A stretch of DNA of 64,000 nt from Schistocerca nitens (GCF_023898315.1 NC_064622.1:351521234-351585233); one strand, 5' to 3'; shown: positions 45,990 to 57,451, counted from the stretch's first letter. Notes: generated from the sequence alone by a model not told the origin. Numbers and translations: made by a program.

Positions 45990-46159
45990 TGATATGGACG
46001 AGGACGACCAACTGATCCCTTCAGTACGGATGCATAGCAGTCTCGACCTGTTAGGGGAATTAGCGACGAGTAATGAGGACAACAGGCTAGGGGCGTTTCA
46101 TCAGTAGTGAGTGGATAAGTTGAGAATTTGAGTCTGGTGGGAGGCCTTGCAGTTGCGGT
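45990..46159. other. Short spacer with no feature
   Basis: Sequence between the long-TIR element and the next tRNA-like repeat; no motif. Confidence 0.4.
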
Positions 46160-46290
46160 GACAACTGCGTTTGGATGCTGCAATGGTCAGAGCATCTGCC
46201 TAGTAAGCAAGAGACCCGGGTTTGAATCCTGCTCTGATACACATTTTCAACTTCCCCATTGATTTAAATCAATGGTTACTAGCAGCTAAC
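46160..46290 (+). mobile_element. tRNA-like SINE, family F
   Basis: Box A region ATGGTCAGAGCATCTGCC, then GCAAGAGACCCGGGTTTGAA and TCC (box B), followed by ACACATTTTCAACTTCCCCA and GATTTAAATCAATGG. I recognise the tail as a recurrent insect SINE end. The head looks tRNA-Thr/Lys-like, but cloverleaf pairing is poor, so I do not call a tRNA gene. Confidence 0.7.
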
Positions 46291-47508
46291 TTCTAATGTC
46301 AGTCTGTTTTTGTGTCTTGATTAATAATGGCTGCGGGACCAAAATGTATTCCTCCTGTTCGTTTACGTCCACAATTAATAACAGATTGTTTGTGTTTTAA
46401 AGGGTTCATAATACTCAGATTCGAATTTACAGAGGGGCACAAAATGTTAAAAAAAGAAAGACATTTGTGATCAACTAGACAATTTGCGAATGTTCCATTA
46501 TAAATGAGAATTTAATTTAAAGAACAGAAACTGTACTGATGTTACGTCTAGACTAAAGTTCCAGAAGATATTCACGTTCATTTTAATTCACTCTTGTTTC
46601 TACAATTTTTCGTAATTCTAGAAGTTTGTTAGTATGGAATGTTCTCGCTCGAAAACATGGTCTATATAAGGACTTGACGGCGTGCAGATTGGAGTGTCAC
46701 TTGTTTCTTAGCCTTCAGACGCGTGAACTGCATGTCATTTGTTACTTTGAGGCCTGTAAACTGCGATTAGTTTATCAATAATTTGTAACGATTTTTCAAG
46801 TCTTTCAGCTGAGCTCAGTATATGTTTTGACCACATGCGAATCAGTGTTCTTTTGTCACTGAGTGAAGATGTGTCATCTACTACGATTACCGATGTCGTT
46901 TTGGCAGAATAAAATACATTAAGTGAATATGCCAAATTTCATTTTCAATTTTATGAAATAACGACCCGCGCCATATAGACGCTGATGCCAATGGTTAACA
47001 ATTATTATTCACAGCAAATAAAGGCTAAGTATTATTAACGAAAACTTCTAACTATAGCTTTTCTAATAAGAGTTTCAATTTGCAGTAATGGCTTTTTATT
47101 CACCCCAAGTGCATCCAATGCTGATTAATATCTTATGTAGCCTTGGGTGCCCATTCGTCTCGTTTTTCCCGGGACTTTCGTGCTTCTTTTTACAAAATGA
47201 CCCTTTGTCCAGAAAGTTTTTTTCGGGATGTTCAGGTGTCCTTTTTGTGATTTCATTCGGTTAAAGTATTTATGCTAGTAACTCACTGCTGAAACATATA
47301 CGCTAGGAAGCGCCACTTGTCCTACTTCCTCTAGAATCTTCGTTTATTTATTATTAATGTATTGCGCTGTTGGTAGTACCGATTCAAATTAACTTATATT
47401 TTCGAATAGTTTAGTTAGCAAGAATTTCTGTTTCCGTTGTGGTAAGCAATGCCAAGAGGTTGTAGTGGATACATGAGAGTTTTGATTCTTTACAATCACA
47501 TTTTCATC
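46291..47508. other. AT-rich, no gene recognised
   Basis: No conserved motif. Short frames only. Confidence 0.45.
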
Positions 47509-47810
47509 ATGCCAAAACGAAAATGCCGCTTTGACAGCAACATAGAAAGTGTGTCTCCTTGTATCACTGGTAATGGAGAAACTGCAGAATGTACGTGTGT
47601 TATCCTGAGTGATCCTCTGTGGTCAATGAAAGACGCAGAATGAAAGTTGAAACAGTAAGAGCTTGCTCATTCTCAAAACACACTTTAATGAGCTATGTTG
47701 CTCATTTTTGTGACAAAACATCAAATGAAGAAGCACTTATTGAAAAAGTCAAAAGTACGACAACATTGCAGGAAAATAACTGGAAAAAGTCGTTTGGGAT
47801 CATCTGAGTG
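47509..47810 (+). pseudogene. hAT-type transposase N-terminal zinc-finger fragment
   Basis: MPKRKCRFDSNIES and TGNGETAECT (47509-47595) match the beginning of TTF/BED-type zinc-finger proteins of hAT origin (MPKRKC.F...... then C..C). A frameshift follows, and SKHTLMSYVAHFCDKTSNEE with EALIEKVK resumes in the next frame (to 47807). A host-domesticated gene is possible, but the broken frame and missing finger cysteines argue for a relic. Confidence 0.5.
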
Positions 47811-47898
47811 AATGATACAAAGGTAAACCTGTACGTCCATTCATAAACTTTTTCATTACAATTTGTCTCCCGTTATTTCTCTTAACTGTTCCAGATTT

Positions 47899-48098
47899 GC
47901 CGCGCGGGATTAGCCGAGCGGTCTGGGCGCTGCAGTCATGGACTGTGCGGCTGGTCGCGGCGGAGGTTCGACTCCTCCCTCAGGCATGGGTGCGTGTGTT
48001 TGTCCTTAGGATAATTTAGGTTCAGTAGAGTGTAAGCTTAGGGACTGATGACCTTAGCAATTAAGTCCCATAATGTTTCACACACATTTGAACATTTT
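47899..48098 (+). mobile_element. SINE, family C
   Basis: GCCGCGCGGGATTAGCCGAG head with box B GGTTCGACTCC and a CACACATTTGAACATT end. Target duplications TGTTCCAGATTT lie at 47887-47898 and 48099-48110. Confidence 0.95.
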
Positions 48099-48116
48099 TG
48101 TTCCAGATTTTTTGGT

Positions 48117-48250
48117 TTCAAATGGGTCTAAGCACTATGGGATTTAACATCTGAGGTCATCAGTCCCCTAGACTTAGAAGTACTTAAACCTAACTAACCT
48201 AGGGACATCACACACATCCATGCCCGAAGCAGGATTCGAACCTGCGGCTG
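48117..48250 (-). mobile_element. SINE, family A with tail X, 5'-truncated
   Basis: The tail and box B (GGATTCGAACC) are present, but the head stops at GCGGCTGGCC. It directly follows the family C copy. Confidence 0.9.
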
Positions 48251-48523
48251 GCCTTTTGAAATGTCCTGTTTCTCAATAAAATTGAAATGGACACACTAAT
48301 GTAGCTGGATAGTATAGGGAAATGGAGTTATACAGCCAAACTCGTCAGCAGGTAAAGAAGAGCAATGTATACAAGATTCACACGGTTTCGTGGCGCTCTG
48401 AAAAAGCAGCAATTACTGTCTGCTGGATGGACAGCGGCTGGGCAGCCCTGACTGGTGCCACCCACAAAGGCGCGCTCCGTGACGCCAGAAAACACCGCGA
48501 CACGGTACGCCGGCCGCTGCCGC

Positions 48524-48600
48524 CAGAGCGCTCTGTCGTCGCAGGCCGCCTCGCCGCGCCACATATAAAAGTGTCAGCTGGGCCGGAGGAAGACACAGTC
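48524..48600 (+). promoter_or_regulatory. TATA-containing core promoter
   Basis: TATAAAAG at 48564-48571 sits in a CpG-rich context. About 33 bp downstream, ACAGTC (A at 48597) fits the arthropod initiator. A perfect 12-bp palindrome, CAGAGCGCTCTG, lies 29 bp upstream of the TATA box (48524-48535) and may be a factor-binding site. Strong TATA/Inr spacing of this kind is typical of tightly regulated insect structural genes. Inference from sequence only. Confidence 0.7.
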
Positions 48601-48682
48601 GCCAGCACGACCAGCTCCATCCAGCCTCACAGTCCAGCAAGCCCCCGTCTCTCTAGGAGCAGCCATGGCCTCTCTCAAAGTG
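48597..48682 (+). CDS. First exon of a probable host gene (cuticle/secreted-type), rest outside
   Basis: A 68-nt 5' UTR from the predicted start site leads to ATG at 48665 in the strong context CAGCCATGG. Six codons follow, MASLKV, ending at a consensus donor GTG/GTAAGT (exon end 48682). A start codon followed within about 18 bases by intron 1 that splits the signal peptide is the usual layout of insect cuticle-protein and many secreted-protein genes. MASLKV fits the beginning of a signal peptide (Lys then hydrophobic). The next exon is not recognisable in the downstream 15 kb, which is filled with transposons. Function beyond secreted/structural is inference; no domain is visible. Confidence 0.6.
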
Positions 48683-48709
48683 GTAAGTCACCGTCGGAGG
48701 GGGCCCGGG

Positions 48710-49900
48710 GCTAGAGACGGCGGTTATCGCTGAAACAACCGGTTTTCTGTTATATCGGTTCATTTCCACGCCAGTTTCACCTGACTGTTAAAACCGTTCA
48801 ATATAAGCGATTTTTGAAATAACCGATTTTCGGTTATTTTATTCCTATTATTTCCTGTAATAAACGTAGAAGTCGAACAAAAACTGAAAAAAATTGACTC
48901 TCTCAGTTTCGAGATACATAGAATCAAAACAGTTACGTTAAATAGGTAAATAAAAAAGAACTTAGACCGTCCACTATTCTGTGCTTTTCTCGAAAATGAT
49001 AACTGGTTGAATACTACAAGATATAACCAATATTTTTCTACTGATTCTAATTTTTCGAACCTCTGCTCAAAAGTAGTATTGTAATCAGGGATCATGCCAC
49101 CATGTGTGCATTACGAATAGTGCTAAGGAGCGAAAACTAAGGCTCAAGAGCTCTGTTTTTCGTGTTAATTTCTTTTTGACGGCTACAAGCATATAAAGGC
49201 ACATAATGTACATGCATGTAGCAGACCAGCTACTTTCTATTTTTATTTTATAGTATGAATGAATTATTGTTAAGTTTTTAATTTATTACTGCTACCGTAA
49301 TTTCTTTCCTAGTTTATTATTTCATAGAAATTGGGAGACTAATGCTTAATCTTCTAAAGTAAATGTAGCATTGTGCCTCACTGCTATGTTATTTCGTATA
49401 AATATTTCCAGACTATGGTTGGTGACATTCTGGAATACAACGAATTTCCAGCGACGACAGCGAGAAAATAACGTATAGACCAGGTGGAGGCAAGTCTTCC
49501 ACATTGCACATAGACGTGTACCACAAGCCACGACACATGGCAGCAGGGACATTATTGTCTCAGGAATGCTGTACCAATTCTTATGCCGTTTGTTTGTTGC
49601 TCGTTTCTGTCGCTATTGTTATTAAAGTAGCAGTTATCGCTTTCCCCATTTTCTGTAATAGCGCAATATTTCAAACCAATGCAAATTTTACGAATTTTTG
49701 AAAAAGCTTTATTTAAAACGAAAAAATTTAGCGCTGCTGATATGGCAAATTGATATTTCGTTTTTTTACTTGGCTATTAGTAAAAAATAAAAAATGTCCC
49801 TGTTATAATCGAGACCAAACAAATCCCGAAAAATACCGGTTACTCAGAACTAAAATACCGGTATCGGTTTTAAGCGGTCGGCTTTTCCTATTTCTAGGCA
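48710..49900. mobile_element. Possible non-autonomous element just inside the putative intron
   Basis: CGGTTATCGCTGAAACAACC and ACCGGTTTTC near 48720-48750, and CCGGTATCGGTTTTAAGCGG at 49858-49877, are roughly inverted, AACCGG-rich ends of the kind seen in some hAT-type MITEs. The interior is AT-rich with no frame of note. Target duplication unclear. Confidence 0.35.
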
Positions 49901-50560
49901 CGACTCCAGTTTTCGCTTGAGTGTCTACGAGTGAAAGCTAAAGTACGAATATAAATCTTACAGTCTTCTCACTCAAATTTGGTGTACTAGACCACTGGGT
50001 TCGATTCCACAACCATTAAAAACGATATTTATTAGCTAGAATCAATCATCTAGGTAGAAAATTGTATACTGGAGAATCAGAATTCAAATCCATATACTAA
50101 TATCCCGATTCAAGTTCCCTGTGTTTTCTTCAGTGTTAGTTGGAATACCAGCCAATAGCCCAGCCAGTTTCCTCCGTTATTTTAGCTCAAACCGACACTG
50201 AGCTCTCGTATTTAGTGACTAGATGCTGATTGGGCGTTGAAAGCAACAAATTTGTTTTTAGGCTCAACATTTAATTCTGTTCATTGGCCAAAGTAGACAT
50301 CTCCTGAATGTGCTGTCGGTTGTTTCAGTCACCTTAGATACATCTCACACCCTCGTATAAATGCTTCCAGTATACATCTGGTTGTTAGTGCGTGTGCCGT
50401 CATTTAGAAATACGACTTTAGACTTATTATTTCTTGATTATTTCTCCGTTTCCGAAACTAACCAGTGATCATTACTTCAACCCATGAAATCAATGGAACT
50501 AAACAAACGAGATCGAATGTGCTTCAAATTAATGATAATTCACGCCTTGTGGGACTCCTG
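49901..50560. other. No gene recognised
   Basis: A single box-B-like GGGTTCGATTCCAC at 49998-50011 may be a SINE relic. Otherwise featureless. Confidence 0.4.
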
Positions 50561-50573
50561 CGTAATGAGTAGT

Positions 50574-50716
50574 TGGTTGGTTGGTTGGTTTGGGGAAGGA
50601 GACCAGACAGCGAGGTCATCGGTCTCATTGGATTAGGGAAGGACGGGGAAGGAAGTCGGCCGTGCCCTTTCAAAGGAACCATCCCGGCATTTGCCTGGAG
50701 CGATTTAGGGAATTCA
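50574..50716 (-). mobile_element. SINE, family D, 5'-truncated
   Basis: The (GGTT)n start is the 3' tail of the element. The tRNA head is missing after GATTTAGGGAATTCA. Target duplications CGTAATGAGTAGT lie at 50561-50573 and 50717-50729, so it was truncated at insertion. Confidence 0.96.
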
Positions 50717-50729
50717 CGTAATGAGTAGT

Positions 50730-53384
50730 ATTAATCTAATTATTCATTAGGTTCGTAGGAATCATGCGAGCCAAAGCTACGTGATCATGAGAGGAGTTAG
50801 TACAAACTTTAGAGAATGGCGATTAGAAAGTTTAGAAACAAAAGAAACTAAAGAATTAATAAAACATGAAATAAAGATGCTAATGTTTCTGGGCAAAAGA
50901 AATCAAAGGCTATGAGGTAATCATCATACAGGCATCACTTGTCAACTTCCAACAAATTCTTTCGTTACTTTTCGACACATGTATTAGTAAGAAACATTTC
51001 AGAAACCGAAATCGATAGAGAGAAAGAAATAACCGGTTACAAACTTAGTATTACCAATTTAATATGCCTAAAGCATGTTGTTTGGAGTTACTTTGAGTAA
51101 ATTCGAGTGAAAGGTGTTTATTACTAAGGTAGTTCTATTCCGTTCAGTCATTTGAAATTAAATATTTTAGTTTTCGTTAGCCTTTTAACTTCCACATCTG
51201 TAGCCGAAGTTCGATAGCGAAATGATTGTTGATTAGATGTACCTGGTTGGAATTCTGGTAGTAGGAAGAAATTCAGCGTAGTTAACCAGGAAGGGAAGGA
51301 GAGGTAGTGATGTGATTTTCCCAATCAGCGGATTATGTATCAGTGCCGTGAATTAAATTCCAGTCCTCCCCTTAGTGTTTTGTTGAGTGAGGGAATATGA
51401 GACTATTGATGATGGTCCAACCGACAGCGTTTGGTGACCCCATGGGGAATGTCCTACGGAGTAGACTGTATGCTGAGAATGCGTATCATTAGTCCCCTTC
51501 TTTCTATTTTGACACTCATTCTTAACGTCACACACACACACACACACATATACTACGCTGTGTAATCTGTTCATTACAGTCAATTCACGCTATTCACTGC
51601 TATGCAATAAAACACTGGAGAAAGACTTCGCCTCTTATCAGTATGTCTTACGAAAATCTGAGACAGTGGACTACAACCTTCAACTTCGCACTGCTGACGA
51701 GTCACTACTCCAGAAATACGTAAATGCGTAATTGTCACTTTTGGAAAGAAGAAGTACGGTTTGAAGAATTTCAGATCTGTTACAGCCATATATTGTGTAA
51801 TCAGGGAAAAAACAACTGACGTTATAACATCAATTTTTCTCTTTTTTGTTTTCCTCCATTTGAATCAAGACAAATCGAAGGGTTTTTCTGTAGTCACACT
51901 TCCAGGACAGATATGAATTACCAGTTACGTTCAACTAAAGCAGTAATGAAAGGATTTCTGTTTGCTAGGTGACTTGCTTAACAACAAAGAACCGGAATGC
52001 GTCGTCTTATCAAAGGGAAACTCTCAACCTCCGGGAATTTAGAAATGAGAACGTTTAGAAAAAAAATGAAATCAGGCTACGGTTGGCTTGTTCCGCTACC
52101 GTGAAAGTTTCTCTTTTACAGCGTTGTCTCCGCTTTGCGTTCTGAAAGTCAGTATGACAGTCAATACATCATGAGACGTGGATCTACGACCAGGGGAACT
52201 CCATAGGGTACAATAATCTTGAGAAATTGATGAGGGAGATGGAGGTAATCATACCCTGTTGTTAAGCGTGCTTCAGGGAGTTTTTGTACTCCTGATGCCC
52301 GTCTTCGTAGCTGAGAGGTTAGCGAGACCTACAGCCACGTGGAGACCCGAAAAATTCCCTGTCCTCTCAGCGATTCTGTTTCTTTATGGTTACCAAATAT
52401 GATCAGTCAGTGGAAGAAGTAATCTTTAATTTTGTGTTGTAGTCTTCTTTTGAAAACCAATTTACCAAGATCGCAATGTAAACCAATTACTGGTTTACTA
52501 GTTATGCAAATATGTATAACCGTCCTCAGACCCATTATACCTGGTAGGGGCAGTTAACCATACAATGTTTACACCTCTCTGTCATATGCCAGGTGTTCTA
52601 TCATGAAGTATGTACAACTTTGACTAGGCATGGCACGAACAAGATGGATAAATGCTACATCTTGCCGCTTCGTGGTATTAATGGAAACCAAATATATCTC
52701 CGAAGCGCGACTTTGGAGCAGAACAGCAGACAATCCAGTGTACAGTACAGACATGCTCACTAAGAGCGTACACGGGATAATTCGAAGACTTCTTCAATGC
52801 GAATAATAGTTCAATTAAATATATCTGAAACGTAAATGTTTCTTCATTGAACGATGGTCGTATTTACGTTCATTGACATGATTTCTAATAGCGACGTACG
52901 AAAAACAAATAACTATCTGAGTAATCACAAGTGTAACAATAAATTCATCGTTGATGAAGAAATTAAGTGGTGCAAATTGGGTAACAGATTTTATTGTCCG
53001 TCCGTACTGCTTTTATTTTTAAATTGTCCTGTTTCTCTTCCACCTGAATTATCCTTCGATCTGACTCTATCGGTTACAAGAGTACACAGCCCAAGTTATC
53101 CACTCAATTTGCATGCTGTGTCACAGGGCAACGTTATATTACCCTGTGATGCAGCTTGAAAATTTAGCTGCTAGTTTTGGGTCTTTACGTTTGTAATCGA
53201 CATTATCAAATTTAAGGATGGTTCGTGTGAAACTGAAAATGAAAACAGTCTAGAGTGACGATAAAAGTTGCTGTACAAGTCATTACAGACCTTCTCCAAA
53301 GACAATAGGTCAATCTCTGAAAAGCGCTGATATGTTTTAGATATTCATTTATGATCAAGTGGTTAATGCATTGAACAAGAAAGC
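50730..53384. other. No gene recognised; (CA)n microsatellite
   Basis: A (CA)n run lies at 51531-51548. GTCTTCGTAGCTGAGAGGTT at 52301-52320 resembles a tRNA box A and may be a SINE remnant. A 101-codon plus frame at 52854-53159 has no motif. Confidence 0.45.
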
Positions 53385-53396
53385 AAGAAAGATTCA

Positions 53397-53596
53397 AAAA
53401 TGGTTCAAATGGCTCTGAGCACTATGGGACTTAACTTCTAAGGTCATCAGTCCCCTAGAGCTTAGAACTACTTAAACCTAAGTAACCTAACGACATAACA
53501 CACATCCATGCCCGAGGCAGGATTCGAACCTGCGACCATAGCGGTCGCGCGGTTCCAGACTGTAGCGCCTAGAACCGCTCGGCCACTCCGGCGGGC
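53397..53596 (-). mobile_element. SINE, family A with tail X
   Basis: A full-length copy of 200 bp with target duplications AAGAAAGATTCA at 53385-53396 and 53597-53608. Confidence 0.97.
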
Positions 53597-53614
53597 AAGA
53601 AAGATTCAGACTGA

Positions 53615-54900
53615 TTTTCTGTCACAGATGTTTATTATTGCATTTCCATCTTTATAATATATTTCTCAAAGTGCTCCCATCCAACTTGTATGCATCTTTT
53701 AATAGCGTCTCTGCCAATTATCGGTGCACGCCATTCTTTGTCATGTCGTCGAGAATTGACTAATCTTTCTTGAACAGTGCTTCAGAGTTCTCAAATCGAA
53801 TGCCCCGAAACTTTGTCATTAATGATGGGAATTAAAGAATCACAGGGTGCAAGATGGGGGCTATAAGGCAGATGTGGTACACAGATACTGTTGAACTGAG
53901 CCAGAAGCTGCATGTCTTGATTTGCGATGTGAGGCCGCGCATTATCATGATGAAGTCGCCATCCAACCTGAGAAAGTTCTAGTCGTTTCCTTGCAATGTC
54001 TTTCGTCAGTTTAGCCCAGTGGTTCCCAACAGGTGGTCCGCGGACCTCCAGGACTCCGCGAGCTATGCCAAAGGGGTCCGCCAGATGCTATTAGAATAAA
54101 AAATATTTAAATATATTTCGCATGATAACAGATTTTTTGTTTTGGCCGCTCAATATTTTTTCAATAAAAAATACGTCAATGTTTTTTCTAAGTACCAAAA
54201 ATAGGAAACATATAGAAAGACTCTTAGTTTAGCTTTTTTAGGTACTTGATACTGTGATAAGACAAGGTACCAATCATGCTCGACGAGGGGGTCCTCGAGA
54301 AAATTTTGTTGGGAACCCCTGGTTTAGCCAATACCGACGAGTAGTTTGCAAATGGAACAGCTTTCTCCTTTGATATTAGAGAACCTGGCAAAATCCGCAC
54401 TGTGCTGGCTTGTTTTCCTTCAGGATCATATCGATGCAGCCACGACTCATCACCAGTGTTAATCGATTCCAGATCCTCATCCCCTCGGGTCAGCAAAGAG
54501 ACGCAGCACTTCATGGCTTGTCTCCATTCGCTCAGCCTTTTGTGCGAGACTCAATAGACACTGCACCCGACAGGCGCGTACTAGGGACATGTGAAGATGA
54601 TCATGTATAACCATAAAGGCGCTGCCATATGAAACTCTCGACACTTCATTTAGGTTACATAATGTTACTTCCCGATCCTCAAGGACAATCGCAACAGATG
54701 TGGCAATGTTGACTTCGGCAACATCAGAAATCAAAACACCAGGTCCACCTTGCTTTACACAAAGAAGTCGGCCTTCTTTGAAGTCCTTGAAGCACCTAGA
54801 CACAGTTGCACGAGGTAATACACCATCACCATACAATTGCTGTAGTTTTTCGTAATTTTCAGTGGCTGTATTTTAAGCGAGCACAGAACTTTATTCCACC
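53615..54900 (-). pseudogene. Mariner transposase relic interrupted by a hAT MITE
   Basis: On the minus strand, from about 54860 downward: LPRATVSRCFKDFKEGR (HTH), DVAEVNIATSVAIVLEDREV, TLCNLNEVSRVSYGSAF, INTGDESWLHRYDPEGKQAS (first Asp, 54450), then after the MITE WRLHHDNARPHIANQD (second Asp, about 53965) and LPYSPHLAPCDS (third Asp, about 53860), ending near AAGTGCTCCCATCCAAC-type sequence at 53670. The domain order and length fit a nearly complete mariner. Stops and indels show it is dead. Terminal repeats were not resolved. Confidence 0.88.
54017..54321. mobile_element. hAT-type MITE, 305 bp, perfect 8-bp target duplication
   Basis: The ends CAGTGGTTCCCAAC and (reverse complement) CAGGGGTTCCCAAC are near-perfect inverted repeats. 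GTTTAGCC flanks it on both sides (54009-54016 and 54322-54329), the 8-bp duplication expected for hAT. The interior is AT-rich and non-coding. It splits the mariner transposase. Confidence 0.97.
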
Positions 54901-55017
54901 GTTATGGTCCTCCCGCGTGACCTCCATTGTTTGGTGAGCGAAATGCAAAGAGCGTCTATAAAATAGAGCATTACTACCAACCTACTGATACGAGAGTGCT
55001 GCCGCCTATGGACATTA

Positions 55018-56584
55018 TACAGGGTGTTACAAAAAGGTACGGCCAAACTTTCAGGAAACATTCCCCACACACAAAGAAAGAAAATATGTTATGTGGACAT
55101 GTGTCCGGAAACGCTTACTTTCCATGTTAGGGCTCATTTTATTACTTCTCTTCAAATCACATTAATCACGGAATGGAAACACACAGCAACAGAACGTACC
55201 AGCGTGACTTCAAACACTTTGTTACAGGAAATGTTCAAAATGTCCTCCGTTAGCGAGGATACATGCATCCACCCTCCGTCGCATGGAATCCCTGATGCGC
55301 AGATGCAGCCCTGGAGAATGGCGTATTGTATCACAGCCGTCCACAATACGAGCACGAAGAGTCTCTACATTTGGTACCGGGGTTGCGTAGACAAGAGCTT
55401 TCAAATGCCCCCATAAATGAAAGTCAAGAGGGTTGAGGTCAGGAGAGCGTGGAGGCCATGAAATTGGTCCGCCTCTACCAATGCATCGGTCACCGAATCT
55501 GTTGTTGAGAAGCGTACGAACACTTGAAATGTGCAGGAGCTCCATCGTGCATGAACCACATGTAGTGTCGTACATGTAAAGGCACATGTTCTAGCAGCAC
55601 AGGTAGAGTATCCCGTATGAAATCATGATAACGTGCTCCATTGAGCGTAGTGGAAGAACATGGGGCTCAATCAAGACATCACCAACAATGCCTGCCCAAA
55701 CGTTCACAGACAATCTGTGTTGATGACGTGATTGCACAATTGCGTGCGGATTCTCGTCAGCCCACACATGTTGATTCTGAAAATTTACAATTTGATCACG
55801 TTGGAATGACGCCTCATTCGTAAAGAGAACATTTTCACTGAAATGACGATTGACACATTGTTGGATGAACCATTCGCAGAAGTGTACCCGTGGAGGCCAA
55901 TCAGCTGCTGATAGTGCCTGCAAACGCTGTACATCGTACGGAAACAACTGGTTCTCCCGTAGCACTCTCCATACAGTGACGTGGTCAACGTTACCTTGTA
56001 CAGCAACAACTTCTCTGAGGCTGACATTAGGGTTATCGGCAACTGCACGAAGAATTGCCTCGTCCATTGCAGGTGTCCTCGTCGTTCTAGGTCTTCCCCG
56101 TCGCGAGTCATAGGCTGGAATGTTCCGTGCTCCTTAAGACGCCGATCAATTGCTTCGAACGTCTTCCTGTCGGGACACCTTCGTTCTAGAAATCTGTCTC
56201 GATACAAACGTACCGCGCCACGGCTATTGCCCCGTGCTAATCCATACATCAAATGAGCATCTGCCAACTCCGCATTTGTAAACATTGCACTAACTGAAAA
56301 ACCACGTTCGTGATGAACACTAACCTGTTGATGCTACTTACTGATGTGCTTGATGGTAGTACTCTAGAGCAATGAGTCGCATGTCAACACAAGCACCGAA
56401 GTCAACATTACCTTCCTTCAATTGGGCCAACTGGCGGTAAATCGAGAAAGTACAGTACATACTGACGGAACTGAAATGAGCTCTAACATGGAAATTAACA
56501 CATGTCAACATAACATCTTTTCTTTATATGTGTGTGAGGAATGTTTGCTGAAAGTTTGGCCGTACCTTTTTGTAACACCCTGTA
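55018..56584 (-). mobile_element. Mariner-like element with inverted repeats of about 120 bp, 1567 bp
   Basis: The ends begin TACAGGGTGTTACAAAAAGG on both sides. The similarity runs through CCATGTTAGRGCTCATTT (left to about 55140, right from about 56462). TATA flanks both sides, consistent with a TA duplication. A decayed transposase fills the interior on the minus strand. Confidence 0.95.
55222..56285 (-). pseudogene. Mariner/Tc3-type transposase, frameshifted, first catalytic Asp changed
   Basis: From 56285: MFTNAELADAHLMYGLARGN and a DRFLERRCPDRKTF segment (N-terminal HTH). The frame shifts near 56070; 56067-55591 gives NVSLREVV, a second helix (VDHVTVWRVLREN) and ENVLFTNEASFQRD, where the expected first Asp of FTDEA is Asn, then NVWAGIVGDV. 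A second shift near 55580 separates the HDG block from WPPRSPDLNPLDFHLWG (third Asp) and the GGHFEHFL end. Same family as the transposase at 44.2 kb. It fits its own inverted repeats in size. Confidence 0.92.
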
Positions 56585-56586
56585 TA

Positions 56587-57440
56587 TAAAAACCCGCTCA
56601 TGTAATATTCGCAGCACTGGTGGAAAACTATCACGGAAGCGACAGGAATAAGTCAGTCTCAGACTTCGTTGATCAGCCCTCGTGATTTGGAGACATTGGC
56701 CTGAAAAATGAAAACTCCAGGAGACAGAAGAACTGGCTCGATCCAAGTGGTGAAGCCCTGGTAATTCAGCGATTCACTCCTGGGGTAACAAAACAGGTTT
56801 AAAGTGAAAAGAGGATGAATGTCACGGTATGCTTGTGGCCTGCTGTCATCTACAGCGACGTTCCGGCTCCATAGTTCAGTCTGGCGCTATCAAGGCGACA
56901 GATGAGGATGGAACAGGTGGACCCGCCATGGCACGCACTGCTGCAGCCGCTGTTTTCTCCGCACAGTGCCGGTCGCGTGTTTTTTGGAAAAACTGGGGCG
57001 CAGAGATGTGGGTGCGGAGTTAAGGCGAGGCGTTCTCGCCCCAGTTGGCGGTTCTGCCGCCAATTAGTGGTGCACCGGTGGTCTGGGGCGCCGCTGCGGC
57101 TGCGTGCTGGAAACTCAATGAAAGTGCGCCAGCTCTGACCGTGACCGCGGATGGCCAACGCTGCCGGCACCCTACCGCATAGCAGGGATCAGAGACCGAG
57201 CGAGTGCGTCTAATGTTCGGGATGCGTACTTCAGAAATCAAGGCGCCGCTGTTACACCAGTGCTAACGGGCTGCCTTCGTTACCACTGTATTCAGCGAAT
57301 ATGACGAGACAAGCGAAACTCCCTATAGCATCCCTCTCAGAGTGGTGAAATGGTCCAGTGGACAGCTTGTCAACAACTGAACACAGATCAAGCATGGAAA
57401 CAGGAAGAAGGTGCACTGAACTGTAAAAGAAAAGAAACCT
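56587..57440. other. Mostly GC-rich spacer, no gene called
   Basis: 56850-57240 is CpG-rich with overlapping frames on both strands (for example minus 57170-56850, 106 codons) but no recognised domain or splice-bounded exon. It could be a promoter-associated CpG block. The last ~100 bp resembles a dispersed repeat. Confidence 0.35.
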
Positions 57441-57451
57441 AGAAACGGTTT

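Noticed and set aside
46160-46235. Functional tRNA gene
   Set aside because: Boxes A and B are present, but acceptor-stem pairing is poor and a SINE tail follows.
48322-48714. 130-codon plus frame across the putative promoter and first exon
   Set aside because: It runs through the TATA box and the splice donor in a different frame from MASLKV. Best explained as GC-rich chance frame.
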